From JBCBST01 sp039819115 (GTDB taxonomy: Bacteria > Bacteroidota > Rhodothermia > Balneolales > Balneolaceae): a stretch of DNA of 21,883 bases. The notes below the pieces were generated by a model. That model was not told the origin of the DNA. It saw only the letters and a program-made list of their open reading frames with translations, and did not search any database. Position 1 is the stretch's first letter, and each line of letters begins with the position of its first letter. This document shows positions 20,023-21,883 of this stretch, piece by piece. Location of the stretch: the NCBI GenBank assembly GCA_039819115.1, contig JBCBST010000047.1:1-21883 (forward strand), given 5' to 3'. A program made the translations under genes and the position numbers.

Positions 20023-21068
20023 ATTTATTTTTTGCCTCTATAAGATGGGGTGTGAATCCCGAATTATTCCAGCTTGGCCCATTTGATTTGCCTTTTCCGG
20101 TTTCTGTGATCGGTCTTGTATTGGGTGGTGCATTAGCATGGTTTGGCATCCATCAAATGACAGCCAAACTACCAAAAGCCAAAAAAGGTGAACCAAAACC
20201 AGTATTACCCTCCTGGAAAGTCTGGGGTATGATAGGAGCAGGCGTTGTAGCCGGTCAGATTGTTGCTCTTATTATCGACCTGCCAACCATTACCACATTT
20301 GGCCCCATTGCTCCCCGTTGGTATGGGTTGTTATTTGCCGGAGCCTTTGTTAGCGGGTATTGGATTGGTGTAAAAATGTGGAAAGATGCCGGGCGCCCCG
20401 TTGAAGAGATGGAGCAAATACTGACCTGGATTTTACTTGCAACCGTCATCGGGGCTCGTCTGGGGCACGTATTCTTTTATGATTGGGAGTACTACTCTCA
20501 GAATCTGCATTTAATTCCTGCTGTCTGGACCGGAGGATTAGCCAGTCATGGAGCCGTAATCGGTATTGTAACTGCCCTTGTTCTCATCACACGGAAAAAA
20601 AGCGATATGAACTTTTTCTGGTTGGTCGATCGTGTTGCTATACCCGCTGCCATTGGTGGGGCATTTATCCGAACGGGTAACTTCTTCAATTCTGAGATTT
20701 ACGGGCGACCAACAGATGCGCCCTGGGCTGTGATATTTACAAATCTGAGAGGTGCAGAAGGTGAAGTTGCACGGCATCCTACCATGCTATACGAGGCTCT
20801 GCTTTGTGTTGGCGTATTTACCCTGCTTTGGATCATCTATCGCAGGTTTCAGTACCGGCCACCAGAAGGAGCATTATTTGGGGTATTTCTGGTCACGTTG
20901 TTTACCGGTCGGTTATTACTGGAGTTCACAAAAATACCGCAAGCTGAGTTCGCTATGGACTGGACGCTTAATGTCGGGCAATGGCTCAGTGTCCCGCTTA
21001 TTCTGTACGGATGTTGGCTATTGGCGAGACAAGTGACCTGGAAACAATCTGTAAGCGTAAGCACATAA
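20019..21068 (+). CDS. lgt: Prolipoprotein diacylglyceryl transferase
   Basis: This is a 349-aa polytopic inner-membrane enzyme that transfers diacylglycerol from phosphatidylglycerol to the lipobox cysteine of prolipoproteins, the first step of lipoprotein maturation. Seen: 'PRWYGLLFAGAF' (99-110, the conserved RWYGL segment), 'GARLGHVFFYDW' (145-156), 'GGLASHGAVIG' with the conserved His177, the Lgt signature 'RTGNFFNSEIYGRPTD' (218-233), and 'RHPTMLYEA' (252-260). The protein is about 58 residues longer than E. coli Lgt. The extra N-terminal part (about 12-65) repeats the theme 'NPELFQLGPFDLPFPVSVIGLVLG', so a partial internal duplication is suspected. Divergent from pcm (120 bp), and 33 nt upstream of the ZIP transporter gene. 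It would process the lipoproteins predicted at 31, 14923 and 17649. Confidence 0.96.
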   Translation: MNLFFASIRWGVNPELFQLGPFDLPFPVSVIGLVLGGALAWFGIHQMTAKLPKAKKGEPKPVLPSWKVWGMIGAGVVAGQIVALIIDLPTITTFGPIAPRWYGLLFAGAFVSGYWIGVKMWKDAGRPVEEMEQILTWILLATVIGARLGHVFFYDWEYYSQNLHLIPAVWTGGLASHGAVIGIVTALVLITRKKSDMNFFWLVDRVAIPAAIGGAFIRTGNFFNSEIYGRPTDAPWAVIFTNLRGAEGEVARHPTMLYEALLCVGVFTLLWIIYRRFQYRPPEGALFGVFLVTLFTGRLLLEFTKIPQAEFAMDWTLNVGQWLSVPLILYGCWLLARQVTWKQSVSVST

Positions 21069-21101
21069 TCTTCACACCTAACCGTTGCACTAGCTCTTTG
21101 T

Positions 21102-21845
21102 ATGGAGGTATTTGACATTCCGGTCGTACAGGTCTTTTTGTACGCTCTCATTACGGCTGTTGCTACAGGTCTTGGTACCATCCCCTTCTTTTTCATAAAG
21201 ACGTTATCCGAGTCTTTTATTGGCCGGGCGAATGCCATTGCTGCAGGCTTAATGCTCGCTGCCAGTTTTAATCTGATGATGGAAGGGTACGAGGAGCATC
21301 AATGGATGACACTGGCAGGAGTCATTGCCGGTGCGTTATTGGTGATTCTTGCTGATAAAGCATTGGATAAAGACCTGGACATTGAAAAAGTAGCTGATGG
21401 GAAGAAACGAAACATGCTGTTGTTCCTTGCAATAATGACGGTACACTCCTTTGCCGAAGGGGTGAGTGTTGGCGTTTCTTTTGCCGATACCCTTCGGTTT
21501 GGGTTGTTTATAACGACAGCCATAGCTGTACATAACATACCGGAGGGGTTAGCTATCAGTCTGGTGATGGTTCCCAAAGGCACTCCGCCTTTAAAGGCTA
21601 TGGGCTGGAGTATTTTTTCCAGTTTACCCCAACCTCTCATGGCAGTTCCGGCTTTTCTTTTTGTGGAAGCTTTCCGGGACTATCTACCCTTTGGCCTGGG
21701 CCTGGCTGCCGGTGCTATGATCTGGATGGTGTTTGTGGAGTTGATTCCCGAAGCCCTGGAAAAATGCTCGCCAAAAAGTATTGGGTTTTGGGTTACCATA
21801 GCCATCATTGGAATGAGCGCTTTCCAGATTTTAATCGGAGAATAG
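21102..21845 (+). CDS. ZIP-family divalent metal transporter
   Basis: This is a 247-aa integral-membrane protein of the ZIP (Zrt/Irt-like, GufA/ZupT-type) family, which moves Zn2+, Fe2+, Mn2+ or Co2+ toward the cytoplasm. Seen: about eight hydrophobic helices, the family's metal-site helix motifs HSFAEG (115-120, His115 and Glu119) and HNIPEG (144-149, His144 and Glu148), and a final-third 'MVFVELIPEALEK' acidic motif. The charged cytoplasmic loop (about 85-103) lacks the His-rich stretch of many ZIPs. Start ATG 21102 precedes the first helix directly. It is 33 nt after lgt, so co-transcription is possible. No palindrome like that at 1395-1427 is visible upstream. Metal specificity is not readable. 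Confidence 0.93.
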   Translation: MEVFDIPVVQVFLYALITAVATGLGTIPFFFIKTLSESFIGRANAIAAGLMLAASFNLMMEGYEEHQWMTLAGVIAGALLVILADKALDKDLDIEKVADGKKRNMLLFLAIMTVHSFAEGVSVGVSFADTLRFGLFITTAIAVHNIPEGLAISLVMVPKGTPPLKAMGWSIFSSLPQPLMAVPAFLFVEAFRDYLPFGLGLAAGAMIWMVFVELIPEALEKCSPKSIGFWVTIAIIGMSAFQILIGE

Positions 21846-21883
21846 TCTGTACACCCCTTTTCATTTTTTTATTCGCAGCCTGT

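Noticed and set aside
21846..21883. Possible start of another gene or a terminator after the ZIP transporter
   Set aside because: Only 38 bases remain, and they show neither a hairpin nor a start codon with a usable frame.

Overview
The window (21,883 bp, moderate GC by eye) looks like a chromosomal segment of a Bacteroidetes-like bacterium, most likely Balneolota (Balneola/Gracilimonas/Rhodohalobacter type). This rests on three things: a type IX secretion (T9SS) C-terminal sorting domain of the 'NYPNPFNP...GIYFYQL' kind, a CarboxypepD_reg-like TonB-dependent receptor, and gene starts without Shine-Dalgarno sequences, with TAnnTTTG-type -7 boxes where a promoter can be seen. The taxonomic call is inference. 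I see no rRNA, tRNA, CRISPR array, insertion sequence or phage gene. Coding density is high. Seventeen larger genes and one short ORF (51 aa) are supported, along with a striking operator-like site and two heptanucleotide repeat tracts.

Region 1 (1-8150) is the most distinctive. On the + strand are two tandem paralogous thioredoxin-fold proteins with CPHC motifs, one a probable lipoprotein and one carrying a T9SS sorting domain. After a 24-bp perfect palindrome with a third half-site come a TonB-dependent outer-membrane receptor and another exported thioredoxin-fold protein. Converging on these from the - strand is a tight operon of a membrane SpoIIE/PP2C phosphatase, a fourth exported thioredoxin-fold protein and a DtxR/MntR-family metalloregulator. 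I infer a metal-responsive uptake locus with a strong thiol-redox component, in which the regulator may act on the palindrome in front of the receptor. The receptor's only two cysteines form a CxxC in its plug domain, which strengthens the redox/metal theme.

Region 2 (8150-13100) is mainly housekeeping: an NRDE/TANGO2-family protein, a NhaC-type Na+/H+ antiporter, glutamyl-tRNA synthetase (with the clearest promoter in the window) and a WbqC-like protein.

Region 3 (12958-17650) has a 51-aa single-span membrane microprotein 3 nt in front of a sodium:solute symporter with a long charged insert, an exported SAM-dependent methyltransferase, a sterol-desaturase/fatty-acid-hydroxylase family membrane enzyme and an SMP-30-like beta-propeller. 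Heptamer repeats of the CTGAnnA form lie just downstream of the symporter and of the methyltransferase.

Region 4 (17649-end) has a small lipoprotein, a DUF368/PopT polyprenyl-phosphate translocase overlapping protein-L-isoaspartate methyltransferase (pcm), then prolipoprotein diacylglyceryl transferase (lgt) and a ZIP-family metal transporter. Lgt would modify the lipoproteins predicted elsewhere in the window, and PopT serves envelope lipid-carrier recycling. The region is therefore rich in envelope functions but is not one pathway.
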